Shown here in pieces: positions 37,527 to 49,674 of a DNA stretch of 64,000 bases; position 1 is the first letter of the stretch, and each line of letters begins with the position of its first letter. This DNA comes from Valencia hispanica (Eukaryota > Chordata > Actinopteri > Cyprinodontiformes > Valenciidae), in assembly GCA_963556495.2 (NCBI GenBank), contig OY747704.1, positions 34,808,001 to 34,872,000 on the forward strand, read 5' to 3'. Made by a program: the position numbers and the translations under genes. Below the pieces are notes generated by a model. That model searched no databases. It had not been told where the DNA came from and saw nothing but the letters and a program-made list of their open reading frames with translations.

Positions 37527-39842
37527 GTGGGACAAAAAAGTATTTGCCAGCCACCGATTTGTGCAAGTTGTCCCACTTAAAAAGATAAGAGAGGTCTGTA
37601 ACTTTCATTATAGGTGCACTTCAACTGTGAGAGACAGAATGTAATAGAAAAATTCCCGGAAATCACATTGTATCATTTTTAAAGAATTTATTTGTATAAT
37701 GGTGCAGAAAAGTATCTGATCAATAACAAAAGTTCATTTAAATCCTTTGTAAAGTAACCTTGGTTGACAATGACAGAGATCAAATGTTTTCTGTAGGTCT
37801 TCACAAGGTTTTCACACACTGTAGCTGGTATTTTGGTCCATTCTTCCATGCAGATCTTCTCTAGGGCTGTGATGTTTTGGAGCTGTCGCTGGGCAACATG
37901 GTCTTTCATTCCTCTCCACCGATTCTCTGTTTGATTGAGGTCTGGAGACTGGCTAGGCCACTCCAGAACCTTGAAATGCTTTTTACGTAGCCACTCCTTC
38001 GTTGCACGGGTGGTGTGTTTGAGATCATTATTATCCTAGAAGATCCAGCCACGTTTAATCTTCAGTGGTCTCACTGAAAGAAGGAGGTTTTTGAACAAAA
38101 TCTCACGATACATGACCCCATTCATCATTTCCTTAATACGGATCAGTGGTCCTGTCCCCTTAGCAGAAAAGCAGACCCAAAGACTAATATTTCCACCCCC
38201 ATGCTTTACAGTGGGTATTGTGGTCCTGGGATGCAACTCAGCTTTCTTCACCCTTCAAACATGGCGAGTTTATACCAAAGAGTTCTAATTTGATCTCATC
38301 CCATCTTCTCCCAATCCTCCTCTGGGCCATCCAGATGGTCTCTGGCAAACGTTTGATGGGTCTGGTCATGTGCTGGCCCAAGCAGGGAGACTGCAGGGTT
38401 TTAATCCATGAAGACTTAGTGTGTTATCAATAGTAACCTTTGTTACTGTGGTCCCAACTCTCTTCCGGTCATTGACCAGTTCCCCCTGTGTAGTTCTGGG
38501 CTGTTTCCTCACCATTCAAGATCATGTGTACCCCACACGGTGAGATCTTGCATGGAGCCCAAGGTGGAGGGAGATTGTCAGTGATCTTGTATTTATTCCA
38601 TTTTCTAATAATTGCTCCAACACTTGATCTCTTCTCACCAAGCTGCTTGCCTATTGTAGATTGACTCATTCCAGTCTTGTGCAGGTGTACAATCATGTCC
38701 CTGGTGTCCTTGGACAGCTCTCTGGTCTTGGCCATGGTGGAGGTTAGAGTCTGACCGTTTGAAAGTGTGGACAGGTGTCTTTTATACAGATAACGATTTC
38801 TAACAGGTGCCAATAAAGGTGTCATAACCTATTATTACCTTGGATACCCACACTCTATTATAGTCTTTCAGGGCCTTCCAAAAAAGAAAAGTTGAAAAAA
38901 TAAATAAACACAGAGCTCCTCTGACCCTTATTTCTGAAGGCATTATTGTCTCGCGAGATCTGATGCAATATTTTGGCTGTCGTGGACGGTCATTGTAATA
39001 ATGCAAATGAGGGGCACGTTGATTGGTGGCATTTTAGGTCATTTGTTGTTTGCAAAGTAGCAGCCATTACCCGTGTTGTCCTCGAAGCTACTACTCCTGC
39101 TAGCATACAATAGCCGCATTAGCAGTTAGCTGCTGTTTGTTACACACAGTAGAGCAATAAAAACACAACCTTACCGTTTCAATTGCAGGCAAGTCTCTGA
39201 TTGTTGGAATGGCCCCTTTTTCCAAACAGAGCTCGAGTTCGTACTTCGAATCAGAATTCAGTAATGGCGGCGCTCGACTGAATATGAGGGGTAGAGGAGC
39301 AGGACAGGCTTCCTGCAGCATAGGTCTGCGATATCCATATATGGTATATCCTGCGCCGACTTGACGTCAAGTCAGCCAGAAATTTAACATTGCGTATTTG
39401 AGTGCGTGTGCATGTGGGCTGGTTGACGAACCCAAGGGTAAACGAACACTTCAAACAAACGCTATGGGCTTCCCGCCCAGTGCATAATCATTAGGCAATC
39501 ATAACATACATTTTTTCTCGTGGAAAAGCGAAAATTACAGGTCATGACTCCTTTAATACAAGTAACGTGTGGAGGATAGAAGAGCTTCTTAAAGAAGAAG
39601 TAAGACGTCTGTAAGGCCTAAAATTCTTGCTTGGTTGTAAATGCTAAATACTTATTTTTTGCACCATTATACAAATAAATTCTTTAAAAATTATACAATG
39701 CGATTTTCTGGATTTTTCTTTTCCATTTTATCTCTCACAGTTGAAGTGTACCTATGATGAAAACTACAGGCCTCTTTCATCTTTTTAAGTGGGACAACTT
39801 GTGAAAATCGGTGGCTACCAAATACTTTTTTGCCCCACTGTA
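37527..39842 (-). mobile_element. Tc1-like transposon, disrupted, with nested insertion
   Basis: Terminal inverted repeats of about 200 bp: left starts tacagtgggacaaaaaagta, right ends ttttttgccccactgtac. The - strand encodes a Tc1 transposase in pieces. N-terminal helix-turn-helix at 38825-38500: [41 protein letters not shown]-terminal end at 37909-37720: [20 protein letters not shown]. The frame is broken in the middle. A 736-bp element is inserted between the coding part and the right repeat. Confidence 0.9.
38817..39552. mobile_element. TTAA-type MITE nested in the Tc1 element
   Basis: Left end aggtgtcataacc, right end (inverted) aggagtcatgacc, two mismatches. Flanks ATAA (38813-38816) and TTAA (39553-39556); the undisturbed Tc1 sequence resumes as ...tacaagtaacg. 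No transposase. Internal part includes the palindrome ttgacgtcaa. Confidence 0.75.
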
Positions 39843-41708
39843 CATCATCCACATGTGGCAATAGCTTCTCATTCTGACATTTTTTTATGGCAAAAAGTTT
39901 TCTTAAAATTATCTGTTTTTTAAGAACTGTGGAATGGCTGTTAATGATCTGTTTCATATGATCAATATTCATAAGGTTTGTGACTCCAGAATACTACCCT
40001 TTAGGATATTCTCAACACTGTCTGTCTTGCAGAGTTTTGTAAATAAAACTGGAGTGGAAATAAATTCTCTTTGAGCAAGCAGGATACTTTTTAGATTCCC
40101 TAGTAAATTTAGCTGTTACTTTTAAATGACATTTGTATTTAGGAATCAATGGTATTAAAACTATGATAAACCTTTAAACTTCCTGGATATATGCTATACT
40201 TTTGGGTCTACATAGCCCTGTTGTCAGCTAATAGAGCATAAGTACATACTCAATCACTCCATTTCATTGGCACAGTTGTACGAGCATTTGTTCTGCAGTG
40301 TACCTCCGCTGCTTAAGTGCATCGAGTAACATAATCTTTTTCTTCTCAGGAAATGACAAGGTCAAGGAGGGGGTGACAAAAAGCCTCCGCAAATGTCCTG
40401 AAAATAAACTCTGAGTGATGCTCAATGTAAATGGATATAAGTGGACAGGAAGCCGCAGAGAAGGGAAAAAGTGAGAGCAAAATCACAGAGGAGGACGAGA
40501 GGAATTTGGAGAGGTGGAGAGGCATGTTAATCTGGGAAATGCAACGCAGAGAGAAAAGCTCCTTTCCACTTTAAGCCCCACGCCCTCACTTCCTGTCCCA
40601 GTTGTCAATCACAAGTTCTCAAGAGCATCGCACAAAAGACGGCCCTCTTTCCTCCAGGCACCACCTCAAACACCAACCCAGTCCAACCAATTAAGAGAGC
40701 TGGTCAAAGGGGAGGAGCGGGGGGTATTGTGTATGAATGTATGAGTCCTGCTGGGGTGGAGGGTTTTGAAGTGCTTCTGCAGGTTTCTCATGTCCAGCAG
40801 AGACAACTAATTAGGAATCCCCCTCCCTCTGCTTCTCTGTGTTTCATGCGTTCTTGCAGGCACTTTGCCCAATCTCCGTCCTCACACTGATGAGCTCATT
40901 GCTGTAGTCAAAGTGTGGCTCTGTGGGCGTCTAATAGTGTAACCAATTAGTGCCAGAATCTTACTTGGCAGCTTCTCTAACTTGCTGGTGGTCCCACAGA
41001 GGGACAGAATGACTCCCTGAAAAGGTACAAGTTCACAAAGAACGGTCCAACAAAGACCTGTGTGTACAGGCTGCATGTCGTGGCAGAGCATAAGGGAATG
41101 GTAGCTGTAAGTGTGAGTGTGTGAGTTGAGTATTGTAATCAAGCATCAGGAATTTTTAATAAGGAATCACTGCAGATTATGAAGGAAAGAAGCACTTTTA
41201 AAGATGATTGAAAACTGGACCTCTAAACCTCTGAACATCTAGACCTGGACACCCACAACAGTTTTACTTTTAGGGGGGGTTCAGCAGACTCAGTCATTAA
41301 CCAATTTAACACCTAACGGTGACCATCTTGTCTGATGTGACCATCTTCCTCTTCATGCCCTTGAACAAACCGTTTCCATATTTCTTTACAGAAGACTGAA
41401 TAGATTGTATGAAATGAAATGATCAGTTATGAAAGTGGCTACAAATGTTTTTAATGCTGCTATGAAATGACCAGTGGGTGATACGTTACATTTAGTAGCA
41501 GACAGCTCCATTTCACACAAAAAGTGCAAAAACAAAAAATTACAAAAATGAAATTAATTCATATGCAAAATTACCAAAATAAATAATTATAATAATAAAA
41601 CGTGAAATGAAATACTGCTGTATTGTAAAAACACAGGTACATTTATTGTTTTCTGTCAAAACCTTAGGATTTCAAAGTCAAGATACATATCTGGGATTCT
41701 AACATAAA
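39843..41708. other. Non-repetitive sequence, partly GC-richer, function unknown
   Basis: 40440-40900 is less AT-rich than its surroundings and free of known repeats. A candidate - strand exon at 40965-41016 (pyrimidine-rich acceptor, donor aa/gtaaga, reads LSLCGTTSKLEKLP) fits the phase of the unrecognised gene downstream. Confidence 0.3.
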
Positions 41709-41785
41709 GTGTTTAGATTAGATTAGAACAGATATGTACTTTATCTATCCCCAAAGAGGGGAAATTTACTTTGTCCAGTGCTCAC
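41709..41785 (-). mobile_element. Short LINE 3' tail
   Basis: tactttatctatccccaaag and ggggaaattta match the tttattgatccc...gggaaatta tail also found at 23566 and 49683. Only the tail remains. Confidence 0.5.
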
Positions 41786-41801
41786 ACACCTACACACACA
41801 C

Positions 41802-41850
<49 letters not shown>
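41786..41850 (+). repeat. CA microsatellite
   Basis: Interrupted ctacacacac units, then about 20 uninterrupted CA units. Confidence 0.95.
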
Positions 41851-41851
<1 letters not shown>

Positions 41852-42094
41852 TAACTTTAATTAAAAAAGGCTGGCTAACCAAACTTAATACTATATAAGC
41901 TGTAGTCTAACATCGTTAACATGTTGGTTTTTCTAGATTGTGACTATGTTTAAATTTTTATTTAGCAGTTATGAAAGTGAACAATATCAACTAGAAAAGC
42001 AGAATGCAGACCTCTACTAAGGCAGCTCAGCACCCCCAATGTTGTGATCTAATCCTAACTTTTTTAGATTCCTTGATCATGAAAACGTATCTTT

Positions 42095-42340
42095 AGCAGC
42101 TGGATTCGCACTGATATCATTTTTAGTTCAGTAGTTATTCACAAAAATCACTTTTTCGGTAATGGCGGTTTTAACCCCCAAATTCTAATAACTTGTTCCT
42201 GGTCCCACTGCAGGCATTTCCTGAAAACCTCATCAAAATCCACCTATAACTTTTTGAGATATGTTGCTAACTAAAAGACAAACAAACAAACATACCCTGG
42301 TGAAAACAAAACCTCCTTGGCGGAAGTAATTATTAAATGA
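42095..42340. mobile_element. RTE-like retroelement 3' end
   Basis: Contains cctgaaaacctcatcaaaat, tttttgagatatgttgctaa, a run of acaaa units and acctccttggcggaagtaat. This is the usual 3' end of an RTE/SINE-type repeat in many animals. Recognition is from memory; no ORF. Confidence 0.5.
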
Positions 42341-43044
42341 ATTAGTTGCAACCATGAAAGTTCATGTTTTCAAGAAAGCCCTTCAGTTTAGTTGGAATTT
42401 GTTTTTCTTATTATGTCTTTTTTTATCCTAGAAATAAAATATTTATGGTCAGGTAAATCAGGTAAATCAAGTAAACAGCTCAATATCTTGAGATTTTGTT
42501 ATATTTTCATTGTCATATTTTTTTTTTTGACCTCTGACAGCTTTCATATTTGAAAGTGTTTTGTTAAACTAAATTTAAACCCAAAAAATAAACATTAATG
42601 ATTTACCTGACATAAGACATAGAAGCTGTCTGCGAGACTTGAAAAAATTTTTTTCACCTCCCCATGTCTAAAGTAAATATGTCACACAATGGATTGGATC
42701 TCTTGCCAGTGAGCCACTTGTGATGGTGCTCTCGAGCCCCCTTCTGCACAGCTTTTTGTCAACTGTCATCAAACAGTGCAAAATTGTTGGGCTTTGTTCA
42801 CTTGTGTGTGCAATTAAATAACAGAAACCCCAGCTCGTAACAGACTGAGGGGAGGCAGCTTGGCACAAATACCAGATGTAAAAACATGATCTTAAAGTCA
42901 AATGCCCTGGAAACATTTTTACAAGGTCACGTGGACTTGATTTCCAATTTGCATATCAATAGTCCTAGATAGTACACACATACACATACACATAGAAACA
43001 CACATAATTGGTTACACAGGGAGCAAAGCCAACTTGCACCTCTC

Positions 43045-43058
43045 GTTGCCGTGGTAAC
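43045..43058. promoter_or_regulatory. RFX X-box-like palindrome
   Basis: gttgccgtggtaac fits the complete X-box consensus. It lies in non-repetitive sequence 180 bp before an octamer at 43238. Confidence 0.4.
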
Positions 43059-43237
43059 CAAAGAGACTGATTTTTCTAGAAGCACTTACTCACATCCCGT
43101 CTGTTATTCACGTTTGTTCATTCATTCCTCCGGTTAGCCCCCTCTTTTTAACGACACTCTTCCTCCCTTTCTCATCTACTTTTCAGCCCATTTACATTCC
43201 CACCTCTCCTCCAATACGATGCCCTCCTACCATGCAT

Positions 43238-43245
43238 ATGCAAAT
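43238..43245 (+). promoter_or_regulatory. POU octamer-like site
   Basis: atgcaaat, exact octamer, next to catgcat and followed by caattaag. In a non-repetitive segment of raised complexity; function inferred only. Confidence 0.3.
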
Positions 43246-43589
43246 GAGGAAGACTTGACACCAATTAAGGCAAATTGAACAACGAACAGCATTGTGTCCA
43301 GCAGCTGGATGCATGAGATAGATGCTCTGATTCACCGAGATACAATCTAATACCTGTGTTTTTTATTTCTGATAAGGGAATTGAGTGGGTATTTTATTTT
43401 TTAGAGGGGAATCAAATCATTCCAGGAGTTCTTCGTTGACTTGGTCTTTTTTTCAAGTAATACAGACTTTTAAGTATATAGAGCAGTGACAAAAGTAGCC
43501 ACTCACGTAAATATTTTTTTCTGTTTCCTCTTTTATGTCATGTTTAAATGCAAATATATAAAGAATGTTTGGCAAATGTGAGACAGGCC

Positions 43590-44262
43590 TTTACTGCTCT
43601 TTTTGCTTAGCAATGGTTTTTTCACTTGGGAACTCATCCATAGATCACATTTTTGCCCAATCTCTTTTATTATTGTTGAAGCATGAACACTGTTCTTCAG
43701 CAAATGGGGCATCCAATATTTTAGATGTTTTTTAAAGCTTCTTCTGTGTTCTGGTGGAAGAGTTGTCAATGCTCTCTTGGAGTAATTTTGATAGGCTTAA
43801 AATTTCAATGTTGTGTCATGTGTAGTCATTTGTGGGTAACGGTTTTCACAGCGGTTTACTGGAGTCCTGAAGCCCTACAAAAAGCTTTGCAAACCTTTCC
43901 AGACTGATATATGTCTGTAAGTTTGTTTTTGATCAGTTCCTGAATTTCGTTAGTTTGGGGCCTTATTTGTTATTATTACATTTTTACAAACATATTTCAT
44001 GTTATCAGACAGGATCTATTTAAGTGAATATTTTATTTTACAGATCTGGGAGTAATTAGGGCCAGGTATGACTGGAGAATGTTGACTAAGCTTTCGAAAA
44101 TAATGTGTTTAATCATGATAAAGCAAGAAGGGTAATTACTTTTCACGAAGGGTTTCAGCAGCTTGTTTACCTCAATAAATGAATTTTGTTTATCTGATAT
44201 TCAAATTTGTTTGATGATCTAAAACATTTAAGGATGACAAAAAAGCAAAAGCAGAAATGTTC
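43590..44262 (-). mobile_element. Degenerate Tc1/mariner transposon relic
   Basis: The + strand shows the reverse complement of a mariner-type transposase: gttgtcaatgctctcttgga, tttgtgggtaacggttttca, gtttactggagtcctgaagc, cctttccagactgatatatg. Stops and indels in every frame. The end region contains acagatctgggagtaattag, typical of the subterminal part. Confidence 0.7.
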
Positions 44263-44389
44263 TTTTACTCCTTTACAGCGCTTTAGCTTGACATGTTTCC
44301 CTACTTGAACTTCAAACAGTGTCTTATTTCATGTTTCATTTAATCCATTGTTTTTTGCTTTGCACCCCATCAGCCTCCCACCCACGCTA

Positions 44390-44511
<122 letters not shown>

Positions 44512-46959
44512 ACCCTCACCCCCCTGTCACCACAGCTTTCTCCAAGGTATATCAGATTATCACTAGTCGACAAAGCAGGAAACAGGAAGTACATAGTGCT
44601 CCGTAGACAGAACTCTGGGGATATTCGATGGCCAAACAGACAAACACATTTATGCAAAATAATCATACTGTGCCTCTGCACAAAAGTCATAAGAAGGACA
44701 CCCAAAATATTATTTTCATGACATTTCAAAAGAAACATCTTGGAAGAAACGACAGATTAATTGAAGTGTTAGCTTTCAAACTTCTTTCAACAATTTAGAC
44801 CATGTTTAAGCAAGCTTATGAAGTAAAGGTTTCACTGCTGGCTGCTTGCCCCAACTTTCCCTAGGGAAAGAGATTTTAATATCCGCATACACATGCATGA
44901 GTTTAGACAAGACATGAGTTTAGACAAGACTAATCCCAAAAATATTTAAATTGACATTTTAAACAACAGATCTTCTTCTAATTTACATTGGAGTAAAAAT
45001 GCGGTTTTCAAAGGAACCAAGAGACTAGAGAAATATAGAAAGTAAACCATAAAATCTTGTAAATAAATTGCACATTATTGCTTGACCATTACTGAGACAT
45101 TGGGCAGAGGAGATCAAGATGCTTCCCTTTTATGTCAGCATTCTGTCAAGTTGAGTCTGTGAAAGAAAAGAAATCCCAGGAGACAACAGGCCTGTGTCAG
45201 CGTATAGTCAGACCCCAGACCAAGGCGACCTGAAGGCGTCAATGGATGGACGCCAGTAAGATCCCCAGTCATAACTTTTAGATTTACATGTTATGCCTAT
45301 CAGCACATGAAACAAAGAGACACACATAAAACATACTACATTCCTGAAATAGCAGTACAGAGATAGCATAGAGTACATGGGGTAGTTACAGTTAAACCGA
45401 GTGAGTACTGATGATGGCTTGAGCAAAACACAGAGACAGACTGGCACATACACTCTCTCAGGAGGGTAATTAATATGTAAGATGAAGTACATCTGCTATC
45501 TGAGTGTGGTAGTCTCCAGCCCGCACCTCATATCTTTAATTCTTTCACCACAGTACTTCTGCAAGGTCATTATGTGCTGTTACAACAAGGGAAAAAAAAT
45601 AGAAAAAACAGGACTCAGCACAGGATTTTTTTCCTTGTGTCTGATATGGACCTGCTACTGGAAATACCCTGGCATGGTGCTTTGGTGGCTGTGAAAGTGG
45701 CAGCAGATTAGGTTGGAAACAGAAAAACAGTATAAAGGAAAGGATCAGCAAAATATGTCAGCACTAACACAGAATAGAAACAATAGAACAATGACTGGCT
45801 CTAACCATCTGTTTATTATGTCCTGCTTGATGCAATCGGAGACTTATGTTGAATCAATATCTTGTATGCGGAGCAAAGGGGTCTTTTTCCTCAGTTTCTT
45901 CATTTAGAACTGATCTTTTTTTCTTTCTGGTCCTGATTGTAGCTCACTGACCACTTTATTTGGTACAGCTGTTCAATTACTTACAAAACCAATTCACCCA
46001 ATCATATGGAAATAGCTAAATTCATTCAGCAGAGTAGATGTAATGAATATGACTTGCTGAAGTTGAAACCAAACATCAGAATGGAATATAAAATGTATAC
46101 CCTATACAGGTTAACACTGTTAAAGATACATTGACTGATATTGACTAATTCTTTGGTTAAAGTGTTACTGGTAAAGATAAATAGCATTAGCTTGCGGGTA
46201 AAAGGTTAATGTTGATTTAAGTGGAAAAAAATAGTTATTTAATGAGAACTAAAATCATGAACACAACCTGCTGACATTAACAACAACATATGGATTCATT
46301 TTACCATTAGACACCACTTTTGACCAAATACTAGCTTAAAACTCAGCATTAAGGTTAAACAAATAACCCAGCAATTTTTATGTAGTTGTAAGCAGAAAAG
46401 TTTCTTTCGTTGTGTGAAAGTAACTTTAAGATGAGCCCTCTTTTATAAATGGTTTCCCAGATGGTTCTGTCCAACCAACATCTGGCAAAATTATGCTAGA
46501 AAAAAGGACACATCCATCTCAGGTAAATAGTACCAGTGGGAGTACATTTTCAAATACTTCCTGTGTCCAGGAACATATTGAATGGTCCAATGCTTTACCA
46601 GAAATTATGAAAAAATAATCACTGGGGAACGTCCTTTTTTTCCAAAGGTCGTACTGATCAGATGTTTGTGTCATGTGATTTGGCCTGTGTTAAAGGGAAA
46701 CAAGCATTTTAACTTTGATGTGGGATATATGAACTTAGTTTGAGTAGTGGTAAAAAAGAATCAAGATGGTAATAAAGTGTAAAGCAACAGGAAAATCAAG
46801 TACTTTATAAGTTGTCCCATATTTGTCATAATTTTAAGGTATACTGCTATGACTACAAAGTTGAAACAAGATCACAAAAGCAGAGATCTGAGCTACTCAT
46901 ACCATATCACATATGTGCCTTGACGTACTTGTTTGTTATCCATTCATCCTGAAGAATCA
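44512..46959. other. Nothing recognised
   Basis: Normal complexity, no supported exon, no repeat I can name. Confidence 0.45.
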
Positions 46960-48490
46960 AATCAGTTTGGTAGATTACAGGCATGTCTTGAACCTGGATG
47001 ACTTTAAACTTTCTACTTTTAAATTCTAACAAAACAGAAGTTGTCGTCCTTGGACCAGAAGCTCTGAAAAAGAAACTGCTTAGTCAATCACTTCATCTGG
47101 ATGGCATTAAACTGGCCTCCAGTAATAACGTAAAAACTCTCTGTGTTCTTTTTGACCAAGATATGACATTCAAATCCCATACTAAACAGGTTTCTAGGAT
47201 TTCCTTCTTTCATCTCCGAAATATTGCTAAAATTAGAAACATCCTGTTCAGGAGTGATGCAACTGAGAAAATAGTCCATGCATTTGGTATGGACTACTTT
47301 TTACTATCAGGAAGTCCACAAAATGCAATTAAAAACCTTCAGTTTATCCAAAATGCTGCAGCAGGAGTTGTTATTAATATTAAAATGAGAGATAACATTT
47401 CCCCCGTTTTAGCTTCTCTTCATTGGCTCCCAGTTAAATCCAGGAGAGAATTTAAGATCCTCCTTCTTGCATACAAAGCCCTTAATAATCAAGCTACATC
47501 ATACATCAGAGATCTGATTCTTCCATGTGTCCCTAACAGAGCACTTTGCTCTCAGACTGCAGGTTTACTGGTGGTTCCTAGGATTTTTAAAAGTGGAATA
47601 GGAGGCAGATCTTTTATTTATCAGGCTCCTCTCCTGTGGAACCAGCTCCCAGTTTTAGTCCCTGAGGCAGACACTCTTTCCTTTTTGATAAAGCTTATAG
47701 TTAAAAACAGATTAATTTTAGCCAGTCGTTGGGTGAATGGTGGAGTGGGGGAGGGGTAGTAGCCGACAGCCTAATCTAGTTGGTGGGGAATGCAGTCCAG
47801 ACAGACGGTTCTCTCCTGTCTCATGTCTCACTCTAACGTGCTGGGTTACCCCGAGCTATCTCTGCAGTTATAGGCTTAGACTGCTGGAGGACAGACTGGC
47901 CACTTTTTTCACTCTGCTACTTTTCTCTTCTACTACTCTCCAGTTGCATTATTTGCTGTTATTGTGACTGTTAAGTATGTTCTCTCTCACTGTTTTTGTC
48001 TTCATAGGACCTACACCTAGTCTGGCATCCTGCTCAGCTGTGATCCATTGTTGGACAGGGGCATGATGCTCCCAGTAACTGAACGTTCTCCCTCTTTTTT
48101 TTTTGTATCTCTGCTCTGTCTTCTCAAACCCCCAGTTGGTCGTGGCAGATGGCCGCTCGTACTGAGCCAGGTTCTGCTGGAGTTTTTTTCCAGTTAAAGG
48201 GGAGTTTCTCCTCTCCACTGTCGCTACATGGTTGCTCAGTATGAGGGATTGCTGTGAAGTCAACGACAGAATGCTGGCAACTGTCAACTGTTGCTACACA
48301 TTCGACCAAGAGGAGTGAATGTTGTAAGTCAATGACTCAATGCAATCTGCTGGGATTCCTTAGATAGAAACCTTTTAAACTGATTGGAATGTATTTATGG
48401 TTCAATTGAAAAGACTTGTAAAGAGGTTCAAGATGACATGTGGTAATTGGCGCTATATAAATAAAATGAATTGAAAATTGAATTGAATTG
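46960..48490 (+). mobile_element. L2-like LINE, 5'-truncated, with open C-terminal RT region
   Basis: An open frame at 46998-47759 (253 codons) encodes the C-terminal half of an L2/CR1-type protein: NSNKTEVVVLGP, HLRNIAKIRNILF, SPVLASLHWLPVKSRREFKI, GGRSFIYQAPLLWNQLPV. The 3' UTR ends in ggcgctatataaataaaatg and gaattgaa repeats, the usual L2 tail of fish. The RT active-site part is missing. Confidence 0.88.
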
Positions 48491-48689
48491 TTTCATCTTG
48501 AAATCTCTTCCATGAGGTTCACAAACAGGTATGCAAAAAATGCTGTTTTGGAGAAGTCTGTTGTGTACTCTGACCAGGTTTGCCTTGAAGCTGAAAAAAG
48601 GAAACAAAGCTTGAGGAAATCTGTCCTCACATTGTAGAGTCACAGAATACCCCAAACAGTTTGGGTAAGATATTTCCTCATTGGTAGTG

Positions 48690-48984
48690 ATTTATTTATT
48701 AGGTCCAAGCAGCTAAGTGCTGTGTAGGCCTTTGTATCTGTAATGTTTCCTATTTTTATTTCGTCAAATGAATTGGCTTTTGGAGGTCTAAACATATATG
48801 AAATCTCAAGATTTTTTGCAGGTGCATCAGGTGTGCGTGAAATTTACATATTTTAAGGAATTTAACAGGGGCGTGGCAAAATGGCTCGATAGCGCCCCCA
48901 ATAGATTACCTATTCCTCATGGTTTAACGTAGAGGTATGGCCTTTGGTACACTGTTAGAACTCTCCAAGATGAACAAAAATAAA
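48690..48984 (+). repeat. Fish interspersed repeat, start of a broken unit
   Basis: aggtccaagcagctaagtgc and cctttgtatctgtaatgttt followed by gggcgtggcaaaatggctcg. Continues in style with the tandem units at 51500-53045 but is separated from them by LINE insertions. Confidence 0.5.
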
Positions 48985-49373
48985 TAAAAAAATGTCATTA
49001 TTTATCTTTGTTCTTTTTTAAGACAACTAAAAACACACTAAAATCACAACTAAAAACGTATCTGTTTAGAGTTGCCTTTGAGTTATGCTTTGTTCTGTCA
49101 TGTTTTGTGTATTCTTCTTGTTTTACTGCTGTTTTTACATTATATACTTTGTAATGCTTTGATGAATCTGTGTGTGCTTCTTGCTTTATTGCTGTTTTTA
49201 CTTTAAATGCTGTGTTTTACTGCTATTTTTATTTTACCACTTAATCATGTAAAGCACCTTGAATTACCTTGTTGTTGAAAGTGTGCTATACAAATAAAAT
49301 TGCCTTGCCTTGCCTTGCCTTGCCTAAGACAATGTTAGGCATTTCTCAGAAGATGTTGTTTCCTACCTGCTGG
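48985..49373 (+). repeat. Left arm of a 2-kb inverted repeat, split by a LINE tail
   Basis: tatctttgttcttttttaag, then after the LINE tail acaatgttaggcatttctca and gatgttgtttcctacctgct. The inverse is at 51415-51485. Confidence 0.75.
49022..49318 (+). mobile_element. LINE 3' end with TTGCC tail and target duplication
   Basis: Body ends aagtgtgctatacaaataaa then five ttgcc units. A short duplication aagacaa lies at the left (49020-49026) and right (49326-49332). It is inserted into one arm of an inverted repeat (see 48985). Confidence 0.75.
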
Positions 49374-49674
49374 TTTCAACTGCACACTGCAGGCTTCCTC
49401 AGAGCGTCATCCGACTTGTTGCTGCCTGTCATTTATCAGTTGACTGGTCTGGGAGCGCTGTCAAACCACACCCCCAAACCAGCCGTGCCTCCCCACATCG
49501 CCACTGGAGGATGGAGTCCCAGGTGTGTGATAGGGTGTACGCCCCCTCATCCCGGTTGATGGTGTCGCCCACTCGCTTCCGTATTTCAATGGACTCATTG
49601 AGTCATTGTTTAAATTTATTGGATTCTGTTGTGATGATTTTGCCCTTGTCCCAGTTCAAATTCAGTTCAAATTC

